Shown here in pieces: positions 23,785 through 30,613 of a DNA stretch of 40,264 nucleotides. Source of the DNA: Sphingomonas sp. (GTDB lineage: Bacteria; Pseudomonadota; Alphaproteobacteria; Sphingomonadales; Sphingomonadaceae); the NCBI GenBank assembly GCA_025935515.1, contig JAICVC010000003.1, positions 1 to 40,264 on the forward strand, written 5' to 3'. The position numbers were made by a program, and so were the translations under genes. How positions within the stretch are numbered: position 1 is the stretch's first letter; each line of letters begins with the position of its first letter. The notes under the pieces are model-generated. The model was not told the origin of the DNA. It saw only the letters and a list, made by a program, of their open reading frames with translations, and made no database searches.

Positions 23785-23862
23785 ACTCGTTTCAGGATCC
23801 ATTTTTTTGAGCAACGCGGCACACATCGGCGGAATGGATGCTGAAACAAGTTCAGCATGACG
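23774..23862. repeat. Dispersed palindromic repeat overlapping the mpl stop codon
   Basis: cgtcatcctgaactcgtttcaggatcc at the left and ggatgctgaaacaagttcagcatgacg at the right form an inverted pair, each arm itself a hairpin (ATCCTGA..TCAGGAT and TGCTGAA..TTCAGCA). The right arm includes the familiar TGAAACAAGTTCA core of sphingomonad intergenic repeats. The left arm contains the final codons and TGA of mpl; the right ends 13 bases before the next ATG. Confidence 0.8.
23778..23809 (+). terminator. Terminator formed by the repeat after mpl
   Basis: ATCCTGA-actcgtt-TCAGGAT is a 7-base-pair hairpin, followed by ccATTTTTTTG. It overlaps the mpl stop codon and would end that transcript on the plus strand, separating it from the 2H/HAD gene pair. 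Confidence 0.6.
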
Positions 23863-23875
23863 TTGTTGGAGTCTC

Positions 23876-24253
23876 ATGGCCAAGCCCGGAACCGTCACTG
23901 GCTGGAAGCTTCCAGGCGATGAGCGCGCCCTGCTGCTTCAGCGCTTCGCCCCTAGGTACGAAAACGTGGTCGCCGATCACGTGACCCTGCGCGTCGGCGC
24001 GACACCCGAAACGCCTTTGCCGCGCAAACCCGACGCGCAGATCGTCGGCTACGCAGACGACGGCGACAGTCTCGAATGCCTGGTCGTGGCGCTCGACGGG
24101 ACGACCGACCGCCCGGACGGCTCGACCTATCACATCACCTGGTCGCTCGGCTCCGGGCGGAAAGCGCGGGAGAGCAACGCCGTGATCCGCGATCAGGGCT
24201 GGAAGCCGATACCCGCCCCCATCGATGTTACTTTGGAGCCCGCCCGGTTCTGA
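23876..24253 (+). CDS. 2H-phosphoesterase-like protein
   Basis: A 125-residue protein with no family I recognise at sight. It has two His-x-Thr motifs, DHVTLRVGA (about 34-42) and YHITWSLGS (about 85-93), each in a hydrophobic strand. That is the defining pattern of the 2H phosphoesterase superfamily (LigT, cyclic-nucleotide phosphodiesterase, fungal tRNA-ligase phosphodiesterase). The spacing of about 50 residues is compact. So a role on cyclic phosphates or 2'-5'-linked RNA ends is a reasonable inference, not a demonstration. The ATG has GAG 4 bases ahead. Its stop overlaps the start of the HAD-phosphatase gene (TGATG), suggesting the two products work in one pathway. Confidence 0.7.
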   Translation: MAKPGTVTGWKLPGDERALLLQRFAPRYENVVADHVTLRVGATPETPLPRKPDAQIVGYADDGDSLECLVVALDGTTDRPDGSTYHITWSLGSGRKARESNAVIRDQGWKPIPAPIDVTLEPARF

Positions 24254-24741
24254 TGTCCGAACCAAGGCTCTTCCTGGACGCCGACGGAGTCCTCGCCGAT
24301 TTCGACCGCGGCACGCAGCGGCTGCTTGGGATGAAACCCAAGGCTTTCATCGCGAAGCACGGCCGGGGGGCATTCTGGAAGCGGCTTGCCAACGCGAAGA
24401 ACTTCTACGGCACGCTTCCGAAGATGTCCGACGCTGAGCTGTTGTTCGACGCGGTCAAGCATTTGAAGCCGACGATCCTGACCGGCCTGCCGCTCGGCAA
24501 TTGGGCGGCCGCGCAGAAGGTCGAATGGGCGGCCGAGCATTTCCCCGGCGTGCCGATCATCACCTGCATGGCGCGGGACAAGCACAAGCATATGCATCCC
24601 GGCGACGTGCTGGTGGACGACCGGGAAAAGCACCGCGAGGCCTATGAGGAAGCCGGCGTGGTCTTCGTCCATCACAAGAATGCCGAGGACAGCCTCAGGC
24701 AGCTGGCGAAATTCTTTCCGTCGGTGGGGGTGCTTGCCTAG
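24253..24741 (+). CDS. HAD-superfamily phosphatase (5'-nucleotidase-like)
   Basis: The true start is ATG 24253, overlapping the previous stop by one base; the ORF-track start 177 bases earlier is in another gene. The 162-residue protein begins MSEPRLFLDADGVLADFDRGT, the HAD motif I (DxDGV) with the nucleophile and acid-base Asp. A helical cap follows (FIAKHGRGAFWKRLANAKNFYGTLP), then LTGLPLG (motif II region), and motif IV DVLVDDREKHREAYEEAG. It resembles the compact deoxyribonucleotidase-like HADs. Substrate is not known. Coupling to a 2H-phosphoesterase-like gene suggests successive removal of cyclic and terminal phosphates. It ends two bases before a CHCERSEAIQ-type repeat. Confidence 0.85.
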   Translation: MSEPRLFLDADGVLADFDRGTQRLLGMKPKAFIAKHGRGAFWKRLANAKNFYGTLPKMSDAELLFDAVKHLKPTILTGLPLGNWAAAQKVEWAAEHFPGVPIITCMARDKHKHMHPGDVLVDDREKHREAYEEAGVVFVHHKNAEDSLRQLAKFFPSVGVLA

Positions 24742-24742
24742 C

Positions 24743-24818
24743 CGTCATTGCGAGGAGCGAATGCGACGAAGCAATCCAGTGCGTGCTTCTGGATTGCTTC
24801 GCTACGCTCGCAATGACG
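24743..24818. repeat. Dispersed palindromic repeat of the CHCERSEAIQ type (copy 2)
   Basis: cgtcattgcgaggagcgaatgcgacgaagcaatccag and its inverted partner ctggattgcttcgctacgctcgcaatgacg form a long imperfect hairpin. It lies between two convergent genes, close to both stop codons, where it could act as a bidirectional terminator or RNA-stabilising structure. It is the same family as 7396-7468. Confidence 0.88.
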
Positions 24819-24826
24819 CTAAGCGT

Positions 24827-25378
24827 TTAGGCCGCGGCCTTGAGGTCGACCTTCTCGACCCACTCCGGCCAAAACACCGGCTCGCGGCTCGACCAGCCTG
24901 GCGCGGTCGCGGCGCTCTCGCTGATCGACTGGAGCAGGGTCCGGCGGCGGTCCGGGTGTAGGTGCGGCAGCGCCGCGGCAGCGCAGAAGGCGCTCGGCAG
25001 CCACGGCCGGGAGGAAGCGCCGATCAGCCGCTCGTACAGGAAGCGGTAGGCGGCGAAATTGGGCAAGCGGTCCTGCCCGAGATCGAACGCCGAAAGCGTG
25101 ATCAGCATGCCGACGAACGGCTCGATCATGTCGAGGCCGCTGTCGTCCGGCACCTGCAGCCGCAGATGGTCGAGCTGCTTGTAGAGACGGGCCTGGGCGC
25201 GGATCGACGCGGCTTCGCCTTCGTCGCGGGCCCAGCATTCGATCGGGTCGCGGCGGCCGTAGGCCACATCGAGCGACCGGCGGATGTAGCGCTGGGTCGC
25301 TTTGGCGAAGCTTGCGAACTCCTTCATTTCGGAGATCAGCATGGCCCCACTCGCCGGCTGACTGGTCCGCGTAATCAT
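24827..25378 (-). CDS. Conserved hypothetical protein
   Basis: Start at ATG 25378, with GGGAG about 9 bases upstream; the ORF-track start at 25450 has nothing to support it. The 183-residue protein has no signal peptide or membrane helix and I do not recognise it. It is helical in character: SEMKEFASFAKATQRYIRRSLDVAYGRRDPIECW, then LYKQLDHLRLQVPDDSGLDMIEPFVGMLITLSAFDLG and LPNFAAYRFLYERLIG, with a C-terminal HLHPDRRRTLLQSISESA and EWVEKVDLKAAA. It is monocistronic, convergent with the HAD gene across the repeat, and divergent from the signalling genes at 25.6-27.9 kb. No function can be proposed from context. Confidence 0.75.
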   Translation of the reverse strand: MITRTSQPASGAMLISEMKEFASFAKATQRYIRRSLDVAYGRRDPIECWARDEGEAASIRAQARLYKQLDHLRLQVPDDSGLDMIEPFVGMLITLSAFDLGQDRLPNFAAYRFLYERLIGASSRPWLPSAFCAAAALPHLHPDRRRTLLQSISESAATAPGWSSREPVFWPEWVEKVDLKAAA

Positions 25379-25585
25379 GATTCCGACTCCCGTTCCACAG
25401 GCGGGATCATGCGGCTCTATTGGTTTCGAGAAACTTAACCACAGTCCCACCCCCCGTTCAGATTGAATCAGAGGGGAGTCACCGCGTCTAGGTAAGAAAT
25501 TGGCGAGACGCCGGAAAACTGTGGATTGTTGATTATTTGCAACGGCGAGGCATTTTTGTGACGCAGCCGTTACCTTCGCTAAACG

Positions 25586-25804
25586 TTACTCGGGGAATCC
25601 CGACGACGGCGCTGGATCGTCTGAGCTTCCAGGCTGCGCCGCGGCCGGCGGGTCCGACGCATCCATCGATTCATCGCTGCCGACGTCGGCCTTGGCATCG
25701 GGGTCGCCGGGGTGGCGCTTCAGCTTACGCTCGAGCTCGCGTCCGGGCGGACCGGAGATCACCGGCGGGGGCGCGCGGCCATCACGTTCTTTCGCTGCAT
25801 TCAC
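25586..25804 (-). CDS. Small charged protein with DESMDASDP motif
   Basis: The real start is a GTG at 25804 (GTG AAT GCA), with GGAGG 7 bases upstream, giving 72 residues. The ORF track shows only a spurious extension of this frame far into the histidine-kinase gene. The sequence is soluble and disordered-looking: PPPVISGPPGRELERKLKRHPGDPDAKADVGSDESMDASDPPAAAQPG. The DESMDASDP core is found in a widespread but uncharacterised family of small alphaproteobacterial proteins (from memory). It is divergent from the histidine-kinase gene. Function unknown. Confidence 0.75.
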   Translation of the reverse strand: MNAAKERDGRAPPPVISGPPGRELERKLKRHPGDPDAKADVGSDESMDASDPPAAAQPGSSDDPAPSSGFPE

Positions 25805-25948
25805 AGCCGAACCTCCATCGGTATAACATTGCAGCCCGGAAACGAGCAGAGAGGCTTCGGCGTTCCGCGATAGGCGATGTTTCGACCGGCAGCGGCAGTG
25901 GTTCTGCCAACGGGCAAGCGGCGGTTTCCGGGAAGGGAGTTTTGGGAC

Positions 25949-27175
25949 ATGACGGTGCCAATGCTCATGATGCCCCCACCGATCGCGCGGACGAAGTTCT
26001 GCGACTGGCCGTTCGCGCTCAAGTCGATCGTCGGCTTTTGGCTGTTCTATGCCCTGACCGTTGCCGCCCGCGCGTTCCTCGGCTCCGACCCGTGGACGAT
26101 CCTCGAGAACAAGCTGCTGGTGGTCGGCATCGGCATTGTCATCAATTGCTTCATCTATCTCGCGATCAGTGCCTGGAGCAGCGGCAACAATATCCGTCGC
26201 AAGGCGGTCGTCGCCGGGCTCAGCTGCGCGTTCGGCTCGCTGGCGCTGGGCGGGCTGGTGGTCATGTCCGAGGACTGGATGCGGGAGAGCAAGGAAGAGT
26301 TTCGCTTCCAGGCCCGCGAAGGCTTCACGGTGGTCGAGCAGGGCAACCAGATCCGGATCGAGCGCACGGCGCAGGAGCCGCTCGTCCTGACCATGCCCAA
26401 GGTCCACGAGCTCGATCCGATGAAGCGGGTACGCTACGCGCTGGATTTCGCGGTCACCTGGCTGTTCTTTTTTATCGGCTGGAGCGCTTTCTACATCGCC
26501 AACCAGGCCCAGGCCGAAGCACTCGGCGCGCAGCGAAGGCTTGCCGACGCCGAAAGCGCGGCACAGGCCGCGCAGGTCCGGGCGCTGCGCTACCAGGTCA
26601 ATCCGCACTTCCTGTTCAACACGCTGAACTCGCTCTCGTCGCTGGTCATGACCGGGCGCTCAGATCGGGCCGAGACGATGTTGCTGGCACTTTCGACCTT
26701 CTTCCGGACCAGCCTGTCGCTCGATCCCAGCGCCGACGTCAGCCTGGCCGAGGAAATTGACCTCCAGCGGCTCTATCTCGACATCGAGATGGCGCGGTTC
26801 CCCGATCGCCTGACGGTCGAGATCGACGTTCCGCAGGAGCTCGAGCAGGCCCGGCTTCCAGCGCTGCTGCTGCAGCCGATTGTCGAGAACGCGATCAAAT
26901 ACGGCGTGTCGAAAAGCCGCAAGGCGGTCTTGATCCGGATCGAGGCGCGTCACCTCGACAATCACCGGATGCTGCTCGAAATCAGCAATCGAATGAAGCA
27001 TGGCGGCAAGGAGGAGCTACCGGCCGCCACCCACGAAGGAACCGGCCTCGGCCTCGCCAACGTTTGCCAGCGCCTCGAAGCGCGCTGGGGCAGCCGGGCG
27101 AGCTGCCGTTATGGACCGATGACCAGCGGCGGGTACAAGGTGTCGCTGACTATGCCGGTGGAGACGAATGGCTGA
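25949..27175 (+). CDS. Sensor histidine kinase, LytS/YehU type
   Basis: Start at ATG 25949, since the N-terminus then begins just before the first membrane helix and GGGAG lies upstream; the ORF-track start is 24 codons earlier. The 408-residue protein has four predicted membrane helices (about 27-42, 55-74, 86-105, 163-185) with a soluble loop of about 55 residues between the third and fourth. The His_kinase domain then has RYQVNPHFLFNTLNSLSSL (phospho-His220), LLLQPIVENAIKYGV (N box) and GTGLGLANV (G box). No other sensory domain is seen. It overlaps the response-regulator gene by 8 bases, so the pair is translated together. The stimulus is unknown; membrane-embedded sensing is likely. Confidence 0.92.
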   Translation: MTVPMLMMPPPIARTKFCDWPFALKSIVGFWLFYALTVAARAFLGSDPWTILENKLLVVGIGIVINCFIYLAISAWSSGNNIRRKAVVAGLSCAFGSLALGGLVVMSEDWMRESKEEFRFQAREGFTVVEQGNQIRIERTAQEPLVLTMPKVHELDPMKRVRYALDFAVTWLFFFIGWSAFYIANQAQAEALGAQRRLADAESAAQAAQVRALRYQVNPHFLFNTLNSLSSLVMTGRSDRAETMLLALSTFFRTSLSLDPSADVSLAEEIDLQRLYLDIEMARFPDRLTVEIDVPQELEQARLPALLLQPIVENAIKYGVSKSRKAVLIRIEARHLDNHRMLLEISNRMKHGGKEELPAATHEGTGLGLANVCQRLEARWGSRASCRYGPMTSGGYKVSLTMPVETNG

Positions 27176-27914
27176 AGCTGACCCGCTGCGCGTCCTGATT
27201 GCCGATGATGAACCGCTGGCTGCCGAACGGCTGCAGCTACTGCTGGCTCGCGCCGAGGGCGCGCAGTTGGTGGGCACCGCCAGCGACGGCGACAGCGCGA
27301 TCAACCTGACCGAGGCGCTGCACCCGGACCTGCTGCTGCTCGACATTGCCATGCCCGGGCTCGACGGGATCGGCGTCGCCCGGGCGCTGGCGGCGCAGAA
27401 TCCGTCGCCCGCAGTGGTGTTCGTGACCGCGTTCGACCAGTTCGCCGTGGCTGCCTTCGAGGTCGAGGCCGTCGACTATCTGATGAAGCCGGTCGATCCC
27501 AGCCGGCTGCAGCGCGCGCTTGACCGCACCCGCGCCTATCTCCTGCAGCGGAGCGCGCAGCCGGCGCCGGGCAAGGCGTCACAATGGCTCGAGGAATTCT
27601 GGGCCTCGGACTTGTCGGGCCTGGTCAGGATCGCCGCGCGCGACGTCGACCGGGTCTCGGCGGAACGCGACTATATGCGCCTGCACGTCGGCCGCCGAAG
27701 CTGGCTGATCCATCATTCGATGGCGGCGCTGGAGGAAGGGCTGGATCCCGAGTTGTTTGTCAGGCTTCACCGCTCGGCGATCGTGCGCAAGGATTTCATC
27801 GCCGGATTCACGCGCAATCCTTCAGGACGCTGGATCGCGCGTCTCGCCGACAGCACCGAGCAGCCGGTCGGCCGCCTCTATTCGGACCGCGTCCGAGCGA
27901 TCGCCGGGCGCTAG
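27168..27914 (+). CDS. LytTR-family response regulator
   Basis: A 248-residue protein with an N-terminal receiver domain (IADDE acidic pocket at 11-15, phospho-acceptor Asp in LLLLDIAMPG at 59, conserved VFVTAFDQFA and YLMKPVD) and a C-terminal LytTR DNA-binding domain (about 150-248) with SAERDYMRLHVGRRSWLIHHSMAALEEGL and VRLHRSAIVRKDFI. LytTR regulators bind direct repeats ahead of their targets and control extracellular products in many bacteria. The start overlaps the kinase gene by 8 bases. Targets cannot be identified here. The gene ends 61 bases before the urcA stop on the other strand. Confidence 0.95.
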   Translation: MAEADPLRVLIADDEPLAAERLQLLLARAEGAQLVGTASDGDSAINLTEALHPDLLLLDIAMPGLDGIGVARALAAQNPSPAVVFVTAFDQFAVAAFEVEAVDYLMKPVDPSRLQRALDRTRAYLLQRSAQPAPGKASQWLEEFWASDLSGLVRIAARDVDRVSAERDYMRLHVGRRSWLIHHSMAALEEGLDPELFVRLHRSAIVRKDFIAGFTRNPSGRWIARLADSTEQPVGRLYSDRVRAIAGR

Positions 27915-27917
27915 GCA

Positions 27918-27963
27918 CAAAAAAAGACCGCCGCGCGTCCGGGGAAGTGGATGCGCGGCGGCC
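27918..27963 (-). terminator. Rho-independent terminator of the urcA gene
   Basis: GCCGCCGCGC and GCGCGGCGG form a long hairpin, and on the minus strand the sequence after it is TCTTTTTTTGTG. It lies 13 bases past the stop of the UrcA-family gene. It also sits just after the response-regulator stop, where the T-tract is on the wrong side. Confidence 0.88.
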
Positions 27964-27975
27964 CCTGGTTGCCGG

Positions 27976-28323
27976 TCACTGGGCGGTGACGATCAGCGCT
28001 GCGGTATCCAGCACCTCGACGCTTGGCCGGCGAGCCTTGCCAATCGCTGCCAGGATCGCCGGCTGAGCGGCGGAGATTGCACCGGAGCGGCATCCGGCCA
28101 CCTCGCGCTCCAAGTTCAGGTCGAGCGGCGCGGCGGTGTCGCAGACCAGCGTCGCAGCATGCGCGACACGACGCTGCAGCTTGCTTTGCCCGAAGTCGGT
28201 CCTGAGATTGAGGTCCGCGTAGGAAACGCGCACCGAATTGCGCTCCGCGGCCTGGCTGACTGTGGGCACCACGAGTGCGGTGCTGATCGCGAGTGCGGCG
28301 AGCGCGGGAATGGTCTTGAACAT
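27976..28323 (-). CDS. urcA: UrcA-family exported protein
   Basis: A 115-residue protein with a signal peptide (MFKTIPALAALAISTALVVPTVSQA), then the UrcA signature: VRVSYADLNLRTDFGQSKLQRRVAHAATLVC, with a later Cys in EVAGCRSGAI that may pair with it. UrcA proteins are small periplasmic proteins of proteobacteria, without a known activity. GGGAGAAGTAGG precedes the ATG. A strong terminator follows, so it is a single gene. A 12-base perfect inverted repeat lies just upstream of the coding region (28341-28388). Confidence 0.88.
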   Translation of the reverse strand: MFKTIPALAALAISTALVVPTVSQAAERNSVRVSYADLNLRTDFGQSKLQRRVAHAATLVCDTAAPLDLNLEREVAGCRSGAISAAQPAILAAIGKARRPSVEVLDTAALIVTAQ

Positions 28324-28340
28324 CCTACTTCTCCCTTTTC

Positions 28341-28388
28341 GCGACGCGGGGCGGCTGGGGAAACCGAGAGGGGATTGCCCCGCGTCGC
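28341..28388. repeat. Perfect 12-base inverted repeat in the urcA leader
   Basis: GCGACGCGGGGC and GCCCCGCGTCGC, 24 bases apart, lie 18 bases before the urcA ATG. As RNA it would be a stable stem-loop just ahead of the ribosome-binding site. Whether it is an attenuator, a stabilising 5' hairpin or an operator cannot be told. Confidence 0.6.
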
Positions 28389-28514
28389 AAGGGCCGTATG
28401 CGCCGCGATCGTTAGGCGGTCGCGCCTGGCTCGATGGCGGGGCGGCGACTTGTCGGCGACTGGACGAAGGCCCTTCGTCAGCCGGTCAATCGACGAACGG
28501 TGGTCAGCGGGCGT

Positions 28515-29798
28515 TCAGCTTTCGGGCGGCGATCGGCTGCCGCGGTCGACGATGGTCGCAAGCGCGACATCGTGGGTCACATTACCCACCGTCCGGAAGA
28601 TGTCGGGAATCATCTCGACCGCCACCAGCAGCCCCAGCGGCGCGATCGGAACCCCCAATGCCAATGCGATGGGCGCGATCGAGCTGATATAGCTGACCTC
28701 GCCGGGCAGGCTGACCGCGCCGTAGCTCATTACCGCGCCCACCGCGGTCGCGGCGATCATCTGCGCCATCGTGGGTTGGAGCCCCAGCCAGTGGGCGACG
28801 TAGAACGCCACCGCCGTATTCATCGCCGGACCGGTCGCGCGGAACAATGCAACCGCGATCGGCAGGGTCACGTCGCTGACCTCTTCGCGAATACCCATGT
28901 CACGGGCCCCGTCCAGCATCGCCGGCAGCGAAGCCAGCGACGAGCGCGTCGAGATGGCTACCGTCTGCGGCGCGATCAGGCCGCGCGTAAAGCGACCCAT
29001 GCGCACATCGCCCGCCATCGCCGCCAATGGATAAGCGGCGATCGTCACGAGGATCCCGATCGCGGAGATGATGACGACATAATGGCCAAGCCCCGCGAAG
29101 GCAGCGCCGCCGGCGGCGGACCCGACCGTGAAGGCCAGGGCAAACACGCCGATGGGCGCCACCGCGAGCACCCAGGTGATGACCACCAGCAGCGCTTCGC
29201 CGATCGCGTCGAAGAAATTGACGACGGCCCAGCGCCCGTCCGCGCCGATCCGCGTGAGTGCGAGTGCGAACAACACCGCGAAGACCGTCAACGGCAGGAT
29301 ATCGCCGTTGTTGGCGGCGGCGACGACGTTCGCTGGCACCACCCCCTTGAAGAATTCCATGGCGCCCGGAACCGGCCCCGACGCCGTCTGCTCGACCTTG
29401 CCGAGCGCGCCCTGGAGCAGCTGGGCCGTCTCATGGGAGAGCGGGAAGGTCCGCGTCAGCGCGACCGCGGCAATGGCTCCAAACACCGATGAGGCGGTGC
29501 AGATGATGACGATCCACAGGACAGAGCGCCCGGCGATTCGACCGGCCTGGGCGGCTTCGGCGCTCCTCGCGATGCCGACCACCAGCAGCGCCACCACCAG
29601 CGGGATGACCGTCATCTTCAGGGCGTTGAGCCACAAGGTCCCGACGAATGAAGCAACCGCGAGCGCGTTGTCGCGCACCGCTTCGGCCAGCTCGCCCGCG
29701 AAAATGCCGGCGATCAGCCCGAGGACCAGCGCGGCCAGCGCGTAATAGGCTTGGAAGCTGCTCCCGCCCGCGCGGGACGTGCTCGCGGGAGCGGTCAA
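28515..29798 (-). CDS. Dicarboxylate/amino acid:cation symporter (DAACS family)
   Basis: A 427-residue, highly hydrophobic protein of the sodium/proton:dicarboxylate symporter family. Signatures are WLNALKMTVIPLVVALLVVGIARS near 56-79, the reentrant-loop STRSSLASLPAM (serine-rich hairpin HP1), ATGPAMNTAVAFYVAHWLGL (the TxN segment for sodium and substrate binding) and AVMSYGAVSLPGEVSYISSI (HP2). It imports C4-dicarboxylates or Glu/Asp/Ser; specificity is not clear. The start appears to be TTG 29798, overlapping the upstream methyltransferase-like stop (TTGA), because no ATG or GTG is available before residue 62. It thus seems translationally coupled to that gene. Confidence 0.9.
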   Translation of the reverse strand: MTAPASTSRAGGSSFQAYYALAALVLGLIAGIFAGELAEAVRDNALAVASFVGTLWLNALKMTVIPLVVALLVVGIARSAEAAQAGRIAGRSVLWIVIICTASSVFGAIAAVALTRTFPLSHETAQLLQGALGKVEQTASGPVPGAMEFFKGVVPANVVAAANNGDILPLTVFAVLFALALTRIGADGRWAVVNFFDAIGEALLVVITWVLAVAPIGVFALAFTVGSAAGGAAFAGLGHYVVIISAIGILVTIAAYPLAAMAGDVRMGRFTRGLIAPQTVAISTRSSLASLPAMLDGARDMGIREEVSDVTLPIAVALFRATGPAMNTAVAFYVAHWLGLQPTMAQMIAATAVGAVMSYGAVSLPGEVSYISSIAPIALALGVPIAPLGLLVAVEMIPDIFRTVGNVTHDVALATIVDRGSRSPPES

Positions 29799-30553
29799 CG
29801 CGGCTTCTTGAACTTGAACACTGCGCGGTCGGTCTTGCCCCGGATCTTGGGGTCGAACACCAGCAGGCTATGGTCGTCCGCAGGGTTGCGCAGCATGTCG
29901 CTGGTGCCCACCAGGACGAAGCCCGCGCGCTTGAAGTCCGCCGCGATCACGTTGGGATCGATCCGGTGGAGCTTCTCCACCGTCGCCCGGGTGTCGCTGT
30001 TCGGAGCGGCGACATGGTCGACCACGCCAACGATGCCGCCGGGCTTCATCGCGGCATAGAGCGTCTTCAGCCATGCGTCGGGATCCATCCGGACAATCTT
30101 GCGCTGCGGATTCTCCCAATAGACGTCGTGATAATCGAGGTTGATGAGGGCGAAGTCGAACTTGCCCTTGGGAAGGTCGGGCGCCTCGAACGGGCTCGAG
30201 ATCAGGTTTACGTTGGGGTGCTTGGCGGCAAATTCCTCGAACGGTCCGCGATTCTTGTCGGTCAGGAACTGCGCCGCCTGCCAGACCGTCACATGACCCT
30301 TCGGCCCGACGGCGGGCGCCATGATCTCCGACCAATATTTGTTGGCGCCGAACATATCGAGCACCTGCATTCCCGGCCGAAGACCGAAGAATTGCAGCAA
30401 TTGCGCGGGCTTCCGGCCTTCGTCGAGCTTCACATTGTCCGGCGTACGATTGGCCCTGTCGGCAACCGCGGCGGCGATGGGCGACGGAGCCGGCTTGGCG
30501 GCCGCTGGTGAAGCGAAAGCCAGCGAAATGGCAAAGACTGTGGCGAGGCGCAT
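29795..30553 (-). CDS. Exported methyltransferase-fold protein (paralogue B)
   Basis: Start at ATG 30553, with AAGGGG 8 bases upstream; the TTG at 30559 is rejected. The 252-residue precursor has a signal peptide (MRLATVFAISLAFASPAAA). The mature part follows paralogue A (18927-19679) in every block: PGMQVLDMFGANKYWSEIMAPAVGPKGHV at motif I, FALINLDYHDV, AMKPGGIVGVVDH, and the end HSLLVFDPKIRGKTD..FKFKKPR. The motif I glycines are largely gone, so SAM binding is doubtful. It overlaps the start of the symporter gene, suggesting linked expression. A catalytic role in the periplasm is not expected for a SAM enzyme; it may have kept the fold for another function. Confidence 0.85.
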   Translation of the reverse strand: MRLATVFAISLAFASPAAAKPAPSPIAAAVADRANRTPDNVKLDEGRKPAQLLQFFGLRPGMQVLDMFGANKYWSEIMAPAVGPKGHVTVWQAAQFLTDKNRGPFEEFAAKHPNVNLISSPFEAPDLPKGKFDFALINLDYHDVYWENPQRKIVRMDPDAWLKTLYAAMKPGGIVGVVDHVAAPNSDTRATVEKLHRIDPNVIAADFKRAGFVLVGTSDMLRNPADDHSLLVFDPKIRGKTDRAVFKFKKPR

Positions 30554-30613
30554 GCGCAAATCCCCTTCGGTGGTGAGGACCTTCTATTGCCGCAAGCGAC
30601 TGCGCGCCAGCGT

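Noticed and set aside
24744-24818. Possible insertion-sequence terminal repeats
   Set aside because: The palindromes are self-contained REP-like elements with no transposase or target duplication.
28434-29492. 352-residue plus-strand ORF
   Set aside because: Antisense to the dicarboxylate symporter; Arg/Gln/His-rich shadow.
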